Shown piece by piece: positions 39,971 through 52,499 of a stretch of DNA of 64,000 bases. The notes beneath the pieces are model-generated. The model was not told where the DNA came from and ran no database searches. It saw only the letters and a program-made list of their open reading frames with translations. The stretch covers positions 124,001 through 188,000 of the forward strand of contig JAKSZP010005262.1 of assembly GCA_022478985.1 (NCBI GenBank), read 5' to 3'. The translations under genes and the position numbers were made by a program. Positions within the stretch are counted from its first letter, which is position 1. Each line of letters opens with the position of its first letter. The DNA comes from Massospora cicadina (taxonomy: Eukaryota > Entomophthoromycota > Entomophthoromycetes > Entomophthorales > Entomophthoraceae).

Positions 39971-42900
39971 ATGGGGGAAACCTTCACTTTAGGGACATTG
40001 ATTATTGCCAGACTCAAGGCCTCCCCATCCCAGGCTAGGAAACTGAGTTTTTTACAACATAATTTACCCGTGGATATCCTGGCCATCCAGGAGTCCCACT
40101 GTCCATGAGGTTCCAAGGAAGCTTGGAAAACAATGCTCCTCCCATCCCTATCCTTTTGGTCAAAGCACTGTGGGGTGCTAATTTGGAAAAATATTTTCAA
40201 ATTTTTAGCCTCAGAAATATTCTTTAATGGCCGAGTGCTTGTTGTCACTTTCTCGTGGGCTGACATAGCACATGCAATCATCAACATCTATGCCCCAAAT
40301 GATGCACGCGAGCGTTGGGAAATTTTTCTCATCAGTCAAATCCCTCCCGCTACCCCCAGACTCTTTCCTAGTCAGTGACATGAATTGTTCGCTGAACACC
40401 AACGAACTGGTGGCCTTCCTCACCCCACGCCCCCAGGGTCATGTAGAACTACGCGTATTAAAGGCCACCCTCAGGTTAATGGATGCACTGCCGCGACATG
40501 CCCCGCTGCTTGAAAACATGACTCATCCATATGTCCACAACAGCCAATTAAGGTCCATGACCCACATCGACCTTATTCTAACACTGGCAAAATTCTAACC
40601 CCACACCCCCCACTTCAAAACAACAAAAATGGAATTCTCTAACCACTGACTGGTCTCGCTAACCTACCACCTACCTGTCACAGCTGCTAAGGCCCCACAT
40701 TGGTGCAAAATCCGCCCCCCCCAAGCTCGCGTCACCAGGATTTTCCACGTGGGTGGAAGAGGCAACTTTGGCAAAAAAGTTTGTTGCACAATTTTGCGCG
40801 GACCCTATTTCCACATGGGCAACTTTCAAAGATGACACCATCCACCACTATCGCCATCTCTCCTCCAGATGCTCATGAGCCACATCAGCGGTTATCTCGA
40901 GCGCTCTGGCAGAGTTGGCACACTTGGAGTCCAACATCCCAGTTACAGGATACAGCTCTGCATGGGGCCAGAAGTGGGTGGAGGCAGCCGCCCACCTCAA
41001 CGCACTCGAAAGACAACACAAACATCAGGTTTGTGTTCATTTACAGGGCCACACGCATCACAAAAGGTGACAAGTGCACTGCACATTTCTTTAAAAAAAA
41101 TTTTGCACCACGCCAGAGCGTGGCCTGCACACAGGTGCAAAGATTGGATAATTCCATTGCGGATATACCAGCTGAAGTGGCAATTGAAATGCAAAAGTAT
41201 TACTCCAAGTTGTACCGATCTGATCCAATTCAGCTAACCAAAGTGGCAGAATTTCTCAACTGAGCCCGCATCTGCACCATTTTCTGATACCCGGAAAGAA
41301 AAAAATTTGATTACTCTGAACAAATTATGGACAGCCATTCATGGTGCGCCAAACCAAAAATGCTCAGGCCCAGATGGCATTCCATATGAGTTCTACAAAA
41401 AATATTATATATATATATCCCCACTGCTGCTCGCCTCACTTAACCAAAGCCTGTCAGAAACGCGCCTCCTACCAGGAGGACATGAGTCCTTTACTGTCAC
41501 ACTCTTCAAGAAAGGGGATAAGCTTGACTTAGACAACTGGCGCCCCATTTCTCTAACAAATACAGACACTAAAATTTCAACAAAAATTATGGCTAACCGG
41601 TTAGGGACTGTAGCATCTGCCACCATCTCCCCAGAACAATTCAGTTTCATCCCCAGAAGGTCAATTTGGGATAACGTGCACTCTGTGGCTAATGTATGTC
41701 AGTCCACAGCCTCTGGGGCACTTGTATTCTTGGACCAACAAAAGGCCTATGATAGAGTAAACTGGGAATACCTTAGGGCCTGCCTCCATCAATTCCGCCT
41801 ACCCCTCGCTTCACCAACTGGGTAATGCTGCTCACAGAATCTGCAACAATGGCAGTGCATGGCCCTGGCCTCCTAACGGAAGTAGTCCGCCCTCAAAGGG
41901 GCTTGTGACAAGGGGACCCCCTCAGCCCACTCTTATACAACTTTAGCCTTAATTCACTACTGCGAAATGTGAATGCCCAACTCACTGGGGTCCATGTGTC
42001 AGGCCAAGCCCCAGTCAAGATAATGGCATTCGCAGATGATTGTGTGGTTGGGGTGTCTAATAATCAAGATTCACGCGCGCTTGAAGCTCTCATCCAGGAG
42101 TATTCCCAGGTAAACAACGCGGCACTGAACGCTTCCAAAACCTAAATCATCCTCCTTGGTCAGTTTCAGAACTGCTGGGCCCCAGCAATTAGTTCCCAAC
42201 CCAGCCCATCTGTTCGCCCACGTCCTCGCCCTACTAACTCAACACACACCGCTCCACTGGTGCTCCCCTTCGTGCCACGTCCTACCATAGGACCGGTATG
42301 CCATCTGGGCGTGTGGATGGAGGCAGGCAGATATGCGTCAGCAGTAATGGAGTGCCGTATTCTGGACAACAAGACGAAGCGAATCGCCTCTCTCAGAGCC
42401 CACCCTACTTCCATTACTGGCAGGGTTGTTTTAGCCAACTCTATGCTCCTCTCCAAAGTCTGGTTCAGAGCCCACGCCATCCCCTTCTCCCCAAGCTTCT
42501 TCAAATCCCTGTATGCCTTGCTGCAAGGATGGCTTTGGTCAGGCCGCCCTCCACCAGTGCGGCTAGAGGATATGTTTGGCCCTCATCATCATGGTGACAT
42601 GGCCTGCTTGACTTCAAAGCCCATGCTGCCAAGATCCTGGGCACCTGGATTGTGGCCGTCATCGCCCCTACACTCCCCTCCCAACACTGGTCCCGCGAAG
42701 CCCACTCCAACTTCTCCCGCGCTTTTGGGCCTCAACAATCCTTCAAACCCCCACTCCCTGATGAAATACCTCGCATCACAAACATCGGCCACAGGTCCTC
42801 ACGGGACTAAAACCAACTACAAACAAATCCTACTCTCCATGCAGAGCGCTAAGTGGAGAATTCGTACTAGCGGACATACAACCCAAAAAGGCCGCCCCTC

Positions 42901-43677
42901 TCCTCATTTCACACAAGAGGTACAGGGGCTACCCATCCAGGATGGCGTGATCCCCATTCGGCCCCATGTCCTATCCAGGGTGGACTACCTGGACATGATG
43001 GACATCCCTTATTCCATTGAGACCCAAAAAACTATCTGGAAATCCGTACACCATCCTCTGTTGCAGCCTCAAGTCCGCTCCCATGTGTGGTGCTGCCTGA
43101 GGTGGGTGTATCATACAGCTGAGCGCTCTAACGCTTTACACTCATCCTGTGTCGTGTGTGGCCAGTATGGAACGCTGTTCCACCGCCTGGAAAAGTGCCC
43201 TACCTCTAAAGTGATATGGTGCGAAGTTCAACGTCTGCTGGGCCAGGATCAAATGCATCCCTTCAGTCTGACAAGAGATATGTTTGCTCTATCAATGGCC
43301 TCCTCCCTTTCACCCTCCCTCCGTGCTTTGGTGGTTGCAATCGCCATGTGGACCATCCACACGATTGTCTTAGATGCCATCGCAGGATCCACCCCCACCC
43401 TCCCAGAAGCTGTCCACAGATTCCGGTCTCATTTGGTGGACCACTTTCAAGCGTGGATGTTTGGATACCTCCCACCGCGTCGCCAACAGCTGGTCTCCTC
43501 CTGGTTCCCAGTCTGGTTCATCAAATCAGACCCCTTCCTCCACACGTGTTCAATTGTGGCTACGGCCCCTTCACACGTTTCCTCCCCCTCCCCCATAAGT
43601 GGCGTTCCCGCTGGCAACAAGAGATAGCATCGCTTCTCTGGGGTGCCTCCCCTGGTACTAAGTTTTGTCTCTTCTGA
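39971..43677 (+). pseudogene. LINE C ORF2: endonuclease-RT, broken
   Basis: The ATG at 39971 gives 'MGETFTLGT', the start I prefer for the family. The endonuclease shows 'ILAIQESH', 'NIYAPN' and 'SDMN', but the SDHR motif reads S-N-H-stop, so it is inactive. RT: 'GPDGIPYEFYKK', 'LDNWRPISLTNTD', 'FLDQQKAYDRVNWEYL', then a TGA (41906-41908) replacing the CGA of 'GLRQGDPLSP', and 'FADD' at 42029-42040. The 42260-43627 frame is continuous and carries the C-terminal finger 'CVVCGQYGTLFHRLEKC' (43148-43198). The stop at 43677 fits the conserved 'WRSRWQQEIASLLWGA' end. Confidence 0.9.
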
Positions 43678-43731
43678 GTCATATTCAGAAGTGTCCGTCC
43701 CATGGTCAGCCTTCCCCGCAATAAATTTAAA

Positions 43732-43746
43732 AGTATAAGTATTAGT
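43732..43746 (+). repeat. Right target-site duplication of LINE C
   Basis: agtataagtattagt, identical to 38441-38455. Confidence 0.9.
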
Positions 43747-44430
43747 TAGTGACCCCTCAGCAGCTGTTCCATACTATCATTTTAGATGTTCTGGGTCCAC
43801 TCCCAAATCATTAGAAGGAATTTTATATCCTTGTAGGAATCAATCACTCACAAGTTAGATAAAGCAATCTAAATTCTTATGCAAACCGCTAAGGCCACCA
43901 CGTACTTCTTATATCAAAATATATTAAGTTGGCATGATTGTAATCAAGTATTGCTATGCAATAATTGAAGAAAATTAAATTGAGAGTTGGGAAGATCCTA
44001 GCAACCAGCATGTGGACACAACAGCTTTTCTAAGCGCCCTACAACCCTTCAAGATTGAAGTGTAGGACAAGTGAATGTACTTTAGTTTATATTAAGAAGC
44101 TGGCTACTTTCAATCCTTTAAAATGGTATTTTAACCCCCAAGTGTATTGAGAACTTACAGGATCAGTTATCATTGTATTAATAAAATGTCCTCCTTTAAG
44201 GCTTTATACTGAAGAGAACCTATATTTCTGGCACTATAGACATGCAAAGTTACTTTTGATAACAACAAAGGTCCTTAAAGTGTTAAGAGGACTAGCACAA
44301 AGAAGATTTAAACCAGTTTGACGCAATGAACAATATAACTAAGATGATTATAAACAAAGATTGTCCGCTTTTTCAACCCACCAACCTTTACTTATTTTTG
44401 AATTATTCCAAAAATGTCTCATACGAACAG
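43747..44430. other. AT-rich spacer
   Basis: Nothing assignable; no frame with a recognisable domain. Confidence 0.5.
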
Positions 44431-46385
44431 TTATATGGTTTGGTATATGAAAGATCTAGTTTCCATCTGATAGAATACTTGACTGAGTTCCTGAGACAAG
44501 TGACCAATAAAGTAGAGGAGCTAATCCTGTAAGGTACAGCAATCCTGTAGTAAGAGGACGGTAAAGACCTAGGGTGGGAATCGCTGCCTAAGCTATACTG
44601 AATGTTGTGAGATTAACTAATCCAGCTTTGGCATGATAATGACCAAATACCACAACAGTAGGTTCAGGTTCATTATGAACAGCAGGAGGAGGGACTTATT
44701 GTGAACAAAACCTGGTGATCCTTCATATGGGATATACTGTAAGTGGAGTAATAGTATCCAGTTGGCCTCTTTTTTTAGAACTAGTGGTGCCCAACCCAAA
44801 AGGGTAAGCCTCCAGGCATCTTTATTTGCAAAATGGGCCAAAAAAAGGGATTATTAGAAGCATAAAATCCTAATATGGCACCTCAGCTAATAGCCTAGGA
44901 AGCCATATAAGAGGGTGAGGAAGCTATTGGGGAAACTTTTGTCTGGTGCCCGCTTTAGCTGGCAGACCATGGCAGACAGCATTGAGGTGGGAGCATCAGC
45001 AACATGGGGCATAAGGAGGTATAGTTTTGGGTTTTCTTTGTTTGAGGCCAGTGGTTTCCATCGCCTCAACATATTGATCAAGTTGATGCTCAGCAAAAGT
45101 GATGAGAGCTGGCACACAAGTGAAATACTTGATGCGCTGGTGGGTTTGGGTATAATTGGGGTTAAAAAGAGAAGTTTTTGCTGCGTTGATACAAGCACAG
45201 CTCACACCAAAAGCGAGTTCCTCAATTTCATACTTTGCATCTTCAATAAAATCATGGGGAAAATTGAGGATAGGAATCTCAACATGGGGCTTCATCGTCC
45301 CATGAAGTTGCTGGTGAAGTAGGGTGTTGGCAGGGGCAGCTGCAGCCTCAACTGCCATTTTATTAATAGTTTTATAAATTGTGAAATTGTTTTGAGGGCG
45401 AAAACGGTGGGGCCGCAATTCAGGAGGACCAACAAAAAATTCCCCAAAGCTAAATCTGGCTTGACATGGTATCGCCATTCACTCTCATCAATCCATTTGA
45501 GAGCCTCGATTGGATTGTATTCAGCCAGCACTGGGCCAGCCACTGGAATTGTGGCAGTGGCAGAAGCTGATTAGCCATGTGTTGTTGACCATGGCAGCTC
45601 AGCTGAAACTGAGTAAGCAATCAACTCAGGATTCCATAATCTGGTCAAATTGTCAGATTTTTTTACTTTTTTAAATTTTGATTAGCTGCCACCTTGGAAG
45701 CAGCGCCAGAATTTTCTGATGTTGGGGCGGGAGGATTGAGCCCCATTTGAAAAATTGTGCTGAACCAGATGCTGACCTGACGCCAGAGGGAGGAGCGGCG
45801 GAAGTGGCAGAGGTGGAAGCTGTAGGGCATTTGCACTTTGAGTGATCAAGCTCAAATCACAAGGCGCAAATAGCGTGGCCAATCTTGACGTGTGCCCATA
45901 GTGGGTGATCAGTAGTGGATCCAGTTGGCCTCTTAAACTTTGAATAAATATACATTAATAAGGAAAAAAGTCTTAATATCATATACTTTACTAAGTTATT
46001 AACTATAATGAAGGATAAAAAGAAATCTTGACTTAAATACTAGTTTTTCTCCTTAATAATTCTCCTTTGTACTTCATGATAATATTTATAAGTTTATAAA
46101 AATTAATTTCTCTGAGGGTCACAATACCTCAAGTTTTTGGTTCTGAGTTTGTTTCCTCCATAAATACTGATTTTATTCCTTCCATTAATTGCTTTGATTC
46201 TGAGTTTAATTCCAAGTTGTAAATCTCCATAACTATAATATCTGCTTTTCTTCTTACAATAGTTGTGGGATTTATAATTTTTTGTTTTACACATATTGAC
46301 TCAGAAATGAACTTTCATAGTTTACCAAAATTCTATTTGTTCTTCATTTCGTCAAATATCCTATATATGTTAAAGGGATCTAACG
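44431..46385 (-). repeat. Left (3') LTR with nested insertion
   Basis: Aligns with 50595-51391 over both halves: 44431-44772 with 50595-50940, and 45935-46385 with 50940-51391. The first 11 bases read ttatatggttt against tgtcacagccc in the other copy, with five C-to-T changes. Confidence 0.8.
44757..45934 (-). mobile_element. 1.15-kb poly-A-tailed retro-insertion with 16-bp target duplication
   Basis: The duplication atccagttggcctctt occurs at 44757-44772 and 45919-45934, so the insert is 44773-45918. A T-run at its left edge is a poly-A tail on the minus strand, with AATAAA about 45 nt upstream. The minus strand encodes a protein-like chain of roughly 230 residues in three overlapping frames (within 45543-44887), with pieces such as 'EYNPIEALKWIDESEWRYHV', 'VEIPILNFPHDFIEDAKYEI' and 'SMLSAMVCQLKRAPDKSF'. 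I do not recognise the family. A 5'-truncated second copy lies at about 62426-62926. It behaves like a retrocopied mRNA or a non-autonomous non-LTR element. Confidence 0.8.
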
Positions 46386-46799
46386 TTACTCCCCTCAAAA
46401 AATGATCTTTTCATTTGCAACTAATTATTTCATTATTTTTCTTCAAAAGCTTATAGCATTACTTGAATTCTTTAAAGGCTCCCAAGTGTTATCCTTGGTT
46501 TGAAAATAAAGTCATTTGGTAAGCTACTGAGTTTTTCATATGAATCCCTTCTTCTCAGTAACTCCTCAATTTAATACTCATACCTACTTTCTTTTTGCAA
46601 AGCTGGAAGGGCTGAATGTACTACTTGATGGGTAATAAAGTTAAATCCTTTCAATGCAACAAGGCTCTCTGGAAGAGATCATTTAGTTTACAGGATTTAG
46701 GAAGGTTAATCAATATGTCATGTTAACAATTATTTTAGCAATTTGGTAGGGTCAAGCTCTACTATTGGCTAACTTGCATGTAGGACATTGAATGGTATA

Positions 46800-47630
46800 T
46801 TCTAGCACCTTGGTAGATATTGGTTTTAATGTATAAGGGTTTTTGAGGCTTCTCTTCCGGTTAACAAAATTCTTGTATGTTTTTGAGCTCTTTCCAGGTT
46901 CCATTTGAATTCCAAGTGAGTATTTCTCATATATAATTTGTCTGTCTTGACTAATGGGATTCTCAACATTTTCTGTAGGAGTAGGATCCCAAGTCGGATC
47001 ATACCCAAATTAGCTTTGAAGGGTGTCATAAATGTGAAACTGTGCTCATGACTATTATAAGCAAATCAGGCCATAGGAAGTAAATCCACTCAAATTGTCC
47101 AGGCGTGCATTGATATAGCACATGAGGTACTGTTCTAAGATCTGGTTTACACGTTCAGTATGGCCATCACTTTTAGAGCGATAAGAAGTTGATAGTGACC
47201 TTTTTATATATATATTTTTCATCACTTGTGCCCAGAACTTAGAAGTGAATTGGTGACCTCAATAAAGACACTTCTGTAGGAATGCAATGATAAGGCAACA
47301 CATGATTCATGAATAGGGTTGCCATTTCTTGAGCTGTTATTCTTGCGGTTGTAGGTATGAGATATGTCATCTTGGTAAGTCAATCCACTATCACCATATA
47401 GCATCAAATCCCTTAGAGTTTGGCAGTTTAACAAAAGTAATCCATGGAAGAAAATTTCCATGGTCCCTAAGGAATGGCTAAAGGTTGTAGTAACCCTTCT
47501 GGATGTCTTCTTCTTGTCTTGGTGCGACCACAAACCTCATAACCTTTAAATGTAAAAAACAATGTCATTCTTCATGTTGGGTTACATGTACTGACGTTGG
47601 ATGGATTTTATAGTCTTGAATCTACCAGGT
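46800..47630 (-). pseudogene. Integrase of the minus-strand gypsy element
   Basis: Minus-strand pieces across frames include the start of the core 'SSMDYF', then 'TKMTYLIPTTARITAQEMATL' split over frames, and further on 'MTPFKANLG', equivalent to the conserved (S/T)PF..(N/Y)(Y/L)G block downstream of the catalytic Glu. Multiple frameshifts make it non-functional. Confidence 0.6.
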
Positions 47631-47999
47631 TGTCCTGATGCCAGTGCATCAGGATAGTCTTTCAGAATTTCTAGATGTAAATGGCCTTCAGGGAATATGG
47701 GCGGCCTTTAAGGTATAAATATTTTCCCTTAAGAGAATAATTCTGGCCATAATAGGTGCTGTTCAATTTCTGTGGTAAGTCATTGATTAATTTGATTAAA
47801 AAAAAATTATCCCTAGATTAAGCTATAAGGACTTCATCTTGTATTGTAGATAGTTGTACATAAATAAGGCTGGTTGGAATTTCTCTGGTGGAAAAAAAGT
47901 CTGTGTACTATGTTCCTTAATAACTTTATCACTTGGTGTATAATTTGGAGAAACGGCTTAAAGCATCTAGCAATATGATGCCTTCCCAGGTTTGTGCTG

Positions 48000-49100
48000 A
48001 ATTTCAAATTCATAATCAGCTAAGATCAACTAACCATTAGGCTTGTATATGATTTAATTGCCGTGGCTTAGTGAAATCAGTAAGATTTTTGCGGTATGTG
48101 AGGATCTTCACCACATTTTCTGATTCACATAGATATCTATACCAGTTCTTAAATGCCTTGATAATATTGAGATGTTTTTTATTAAATATTGGGTAGTTAC
48201 ACTCAGCTATAGTCTTTTTTTGAGTGATAATCTACAGGATGTAGCTTATTATAATTCTCCTCCTGAAGGAGAACTCCACCCACAGAAAAATGGAAAGCAT
48301 CAGTCTCTAAGGTGTATGGTTTTGTTGGATCAAGCATAACTAGTATAGGCAACGAGAAAAAGGCAGAATTATTTGTCTCAAAGAAAGCTGGTCCTTGTTC
48401 TGTCCATAAAAACTTGATGTCTGATGTGAGTGTTGTAAGAGGAGGAGCAATATGATAAAAGTCTTTGATAAAGTCTCTGAATATTGGCTAAACCTGTAAA
48501 CTTCTAACTTTTTGGTTCTTTGGTTGTGGCTAGTAAGTCACTGCTTCAATTTTACCTCAGTTATGAAAGATCCTTCTCTTTTGACAGAATATCCAAAAGT
48601 TTAACTTCATTTTGGAAAAACTCGCATCTACTCAGCTTCACAAATAAGTTGTTCTCAGATAATCACTGTAATACTTTTTTCAAATGTTCTATATGGTCTT
48701 CAACTGTATTTCTGTAGATAAGGCTACCTTATAGATGTGCAACGCAGCATTCATCTTTGTAAGTCTCAAGTAATGTATTAATCAGCATTTTAAATGTTCT
48801 TGTTGCATTATAAAGTCCAATGGGTATGACCAAGGACACAGATAACCATAGCAGGTTCTAAAGGCATTCTTCTATTCATCACTCTCACGTCTACAGATTT
48901 TACTGAAAGCTTTTCTCAAATAAACTCTTAAACATAAAAATATTTGCGCCTGTCAACTAATCACTGTGTTCATCTGCAATGGGTATATTTTATTTATCCT
49001 TGAAAGTGATGCTATTTAGTCGCTGATAGTCAACATATGACCAAAGCTCTCCATCTTTTTCTTCAAAAATTCATTGTAGAGGAACATGGGAATTTTAAAA
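48000..49100 (-). pseudogene. RT and RNase H of the minus-strand gypsy element
   Basis: RT is recognised at 48560-48790 on the minus strand by 'NTVEDHIEHLKKVLQ' and 'LSENNLFVKLSRCEF', which follow the catalytic box; the box itself reads H-L-stop-G instead of YLDD. RNase H is at about 48210-48330, with 'PTKPYTLETDA' and 'GGVLLQEENY'. Both carry stops and frameshifts. Confidence 0.65.
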
Positions 49101-49499
49101 ATTCTTATAATTCCTTCTATAACTCCTCTTTGATACGTTGCTTTAAGAAAGTCTGTTTCTTTTGATTACAGCTGTAGATAAGACCATAATATGGCTGGGT
49201 ACCCGGTAGAAGGTCTATGAAATGGTCATATTAGCTGTGATTTGGTTGTTTAATTGACAACACTTCATATTTCCATACTTCATGACTAAAAAAACTTAAA
49301 TATCTGCTTTACATGGTAAAAATGGGAGTCTCTGAAAGAGGTTTTTCTTGGTAGTACTATCCACTAAAAACTTCTTGAGTGGTTGCTTGAGTGATTGTAA
49401 CTTTTCCTTTACTACAGTCTATAATCGCCTTTTGATCACAAATCCAAGGGCATTATATGTCACTGATTTAAGTAGGTTGTCCAAAATCCAGAATGAGGA

Positions 49500-50594
49500 A
49501 TCTACTATGAAGTTTATTATCTTGTTTCTCATAGTTTTTATGCGTTGATATGCCTGAACACTTAATCCATTTCCTAAAGTAACATAAAGTACTTGAGTAT
49601 TGTGCTTTAAACCCAGCTGGTTAGCTAAATAGTGTCAAAGAAGTTTTGGGTTGCTCCTGAATCCAGTAACGCCTCAACATTTTCCTCTACATTAATAAAT
49701 GGTATTTTAACATTAAGCATAGGATAATACTAATTAGTGTTGTTTATAAAATACATAGTTTTGGGGGCTGAATTTGTCTTATTTGGACAAATATGAGAAA
49801 GATGGACAGGTTGGTGACAAAAAACATAGTCTCTCTAAATTCGTTGTTTTAGCTCTTCAGGACTAACTTTGGGAGTAGGCCTGTTGAAGGTGGATGGCGC
49901 TTTACGATGTTGAACCCCATGTCCACTTCCAAACCTTAGCCAACTCCAACATTTATCAATGGCATTGTAAGGTTTTTATGACGCATAAAGTTCTGCAATT
50001 GGTAGTAAAGCCCTTAATGAAAGTAAAGGACAGTCAGTTCTCAATCAATTTTATCCTCAGAAACAGGCGACGGAATACTTAAATATACTTGTCCATAGTC
50101 AAATTCCTTTGCTCAAGTATTATCAGGTTTAATCATGCCTGCACTCGAGTTCCTTTAGGTTTTGAAGCTTCCAATAGTCTGCTCTTGAAGGCTACATAGT
50201 CTAGGCATAAGTCTTCATCTTCTTCCAACACTTAGGGTAACCACTCTAATGCATCACCTGTTGTCAGTGATCCTAAAGTATAGACTTTTAGTACATCATC
50301 AGTGTAATGTCATGTATAGGACTTAAACTGTGCTCTCAGCAACACTAATCCTTTTATTACATCTGAAAAAGTCATCTAGCTCATGTTGGTTGGAACACCA
50401 CCTAAGGTTGGTACACTTCCAATAGTGTTAACTATAATATTTTTAATTTTAGCTGTAGGGCTTATTTTATCCTTTGACTTAATGTCACCCAGTAGTCCTT
50501 TTAGTTATTTGGCTGAAAACAATAACATACAAGATGCCAATTGTAAAAAAACAAGGGGTTCATACATACAAATTATATGTTGAGGCAGAAAATC
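49500..50594 (-). pseudogene. Gag and protease of the minus-strand gypsy element
   Basis: The retropepsin active site is intact as 'ALLDSGATQNFF' (DSGAT at 49649-49663, minus). Upstream on the minus strand, about 49780-49830, a degraded zinc knuckle 'CHQPVHLSHIC' (first Cys lost) marks the end of gag. The gag interval up to 50594 is otherwise too decayed to follow. Plus-strand frames at 49894-50082 and 50383-50583 are shadows. Confidence 0.6.
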
Positions 50595-51391
50595 TGTCAC
50601 AGCCCGGTATATGGGAGGTCTAGTTTCCATCTGAAGGAATACTTGACTGAGTTCCTGAGGCAAATGACCAATAAAGTAGAGGAGCTAATCTTGTAAGGTA
50701 CAGCAATCCTGTAGTAACAGGACGATAAAGACCTAGGGTGGGAATCGCTGCCTCTGCTATACTGAATGTGGTGAGATTAACTAATCCAGCTTTGGAATGA
50801 GAATGACCAACTACCACAACAGTAGGTTCAGGTTCATTATGAACAGCAGGAGGAGGGACATGTTGTGACCAAGTGCCCTGGTGATCCTTCATATAATATA
50901 TGCTGTAAGCGGAGTAAAGGTATCCAGTTGGCCATTAAAGCCTTAAACAAATAATAGAAATTAATGAGGCAAAAAACTGTTCTCATATACTTTATTTAGT
51001 AATTGACTTCAAAGAAGGATAAAAAGAAAATTCAACCCAAATACTAGTTTTTCCTCATGGTAATTCTCCTTTGAACTTAATATAATTTTAAAAAGTTTAT
51101 AAAAAACTCATTTTCTGAGGGTCACATTACCTCAGATTTTTTGTTCTGAGTATATTTTTTATAATTATTAGTTTCCTCCTTCCAATAATTGCTTTCATTA
51201 TGAGTTTATTTTCAAGTTTTAAAACTCCATAACTATAACACTCATGCTGAATCTTCCTTCTTCCAATAGTTGTGGGATTGATATTTTTGGTTTTAACACA
51301 TACTACCTCAGAACTTAATTTCTATAATTTAACAAAATTATATTTCTTCATTATGTCATCCTTTTTAAAATATGTTAGAGGGGCCCTAACA
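50595..51391 (-). repeat. Right (5') LTR of the minus-strand gypsy element
   Basis: 797 bp, TGTCACAGCCC at the left edge and GGGCCCTAACA at the right edge (inverted match at 8 of 11). It aligns along its full length to the left LTR. Small frames inside are not genes. Confidence 0.8.
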
Positions 51392-52350
51392 ACTACAACC
51401 ACATAGTGCAGTTTGAAGTAACTTACATTCCGTCTCTAATGACTCTACATCATAAATTATAACCATGGACACAAACAATTAATGAAGTTTATATACTTTG
51501 GAGTTACAATCGCCTAAGTACATAGTTGATTATTATGCTGGTAATCCCCTGTCAAGGTTCTTAAAGGTCCATGTTGGATACCAGGGTATCAGGCATACTA
51601 AGAATTATATTGATTAAGCCTTCCTGAAAAGACTGGATGAGCAAACCTACTATAGGGAATTTAGCATATACCCCGTTTTACAATATGGATAATTAAATAT
51701 TAATGATGCTCGAATTCATAATGGGAAATCTCTTTCATCCAACTCAAAGCCTTAATTCCTCATGATAAGATATTAATTAATCTAGTTAAGGGAACCTTAT
51801 GATGTAAAGTGACGTCTCCATCAAATAACTTAACAAAATGCAAGTTGAAAAGTACCTCAAAAGGGTAAAAATCCAGTATCTCCCAAAGATTGCCTTATAT
51901 AATATAAAGTGTTATCCTACTGGTCCATTTAGAGCGCAATATTACTTAGAAAATTCTAGGCTACAAAATACATTCATGAATTTGGATGTGATAATCAATG
52001 AAGAGCCTTCATTAAGATAGCCCCTTGAATCACTATACCGTTCCCTTTACTTATGATATTGTATTGTTAGAAATAAGATATAAATATCCCTAAAATTATT
52101 TTCAAATAAAGTTACTCTTTATATCTGAATCTCCATTTGTTTATTTTTTACTTTTTATAAGTCTCTTTGCATTATCATTATAGGATGGATACTTTAATGA
52201 TGGGACCTAAGCGAAACTTAGCCTCTCCAAATTAATATAGAAGGTACTTGCAAAAGTCTTAGACTTTAATCAAATATTGACTTTCAGACTTCTTGGGAGT
52301 AGCACATAAAGCATCTCAAAACTAGAAACCCTATAATGTGTTTTAAGGCT
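51392..52350. other. AT-rich spacer, no gene
   Basis: No motif or repeat relationship seen. The 51838-52020 plus frame has no supporting evidence. Confidence 0.45.
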
Positions 52351-52499
52351 AGTGGTAAAACCGGGGTTTACCCCAGGTTGGAATAGATTGACAACACCAT
52401 TTCTGGTGATTGGAAGGGACTGATTGTACAAAAAGTGGGCCAGATGACAGCTGCCTATGCTCCATGTGAAGTAGTGACATAGCAGTAGAGGTACTAAAC

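Larger units (their letters stand above)
38456..43731 (+). mobile_element. LINE copy C, full length and best preserved overall
   Basis: A 5.28-kb element bounded by a perfect 15-bp duplication. It has the same layout as copy B, with fewer frame breaks, which makes it the best guide to the family. Tail: ccgcaataaatttaaa. Confidence 0.93.
44431..51391 (-). mobile_element. Decayed Ty3/gypsy element, minus strand
   Basis: Two LTR copies bracket a minus-strand gag-pol remnant. The right LTR is 50595-51391 (797 bp, TGTCACAGCCC...GGGCCCTAACA). The left LTR is 44431-46385, which shrinks to about 793 bp once the 1162-bp nested insertion plus its duplication are removed. A purine-rich tract (minus strand) adjoins the left LTR at 46386-46400. 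No exact target duplication is seen. Order along the minus strand is gag, protease, RT, RNase H, integrase, which makes it Ty3/gypsy. Confidence 0.82.

Noticed and set aside
32460..43746. LINE B and C as one tandem duplication
   Set aside because: Different, perfect target duplications and an unrelated spacer show two insertions.
44431..44770. Gag-like coding repeat shared with 50595-50940
   Set aside because: First read as gag, but it is part of the LTR: with TGTCAC...TAACA ends and the nested insert removed, both copies are about 795 bp.
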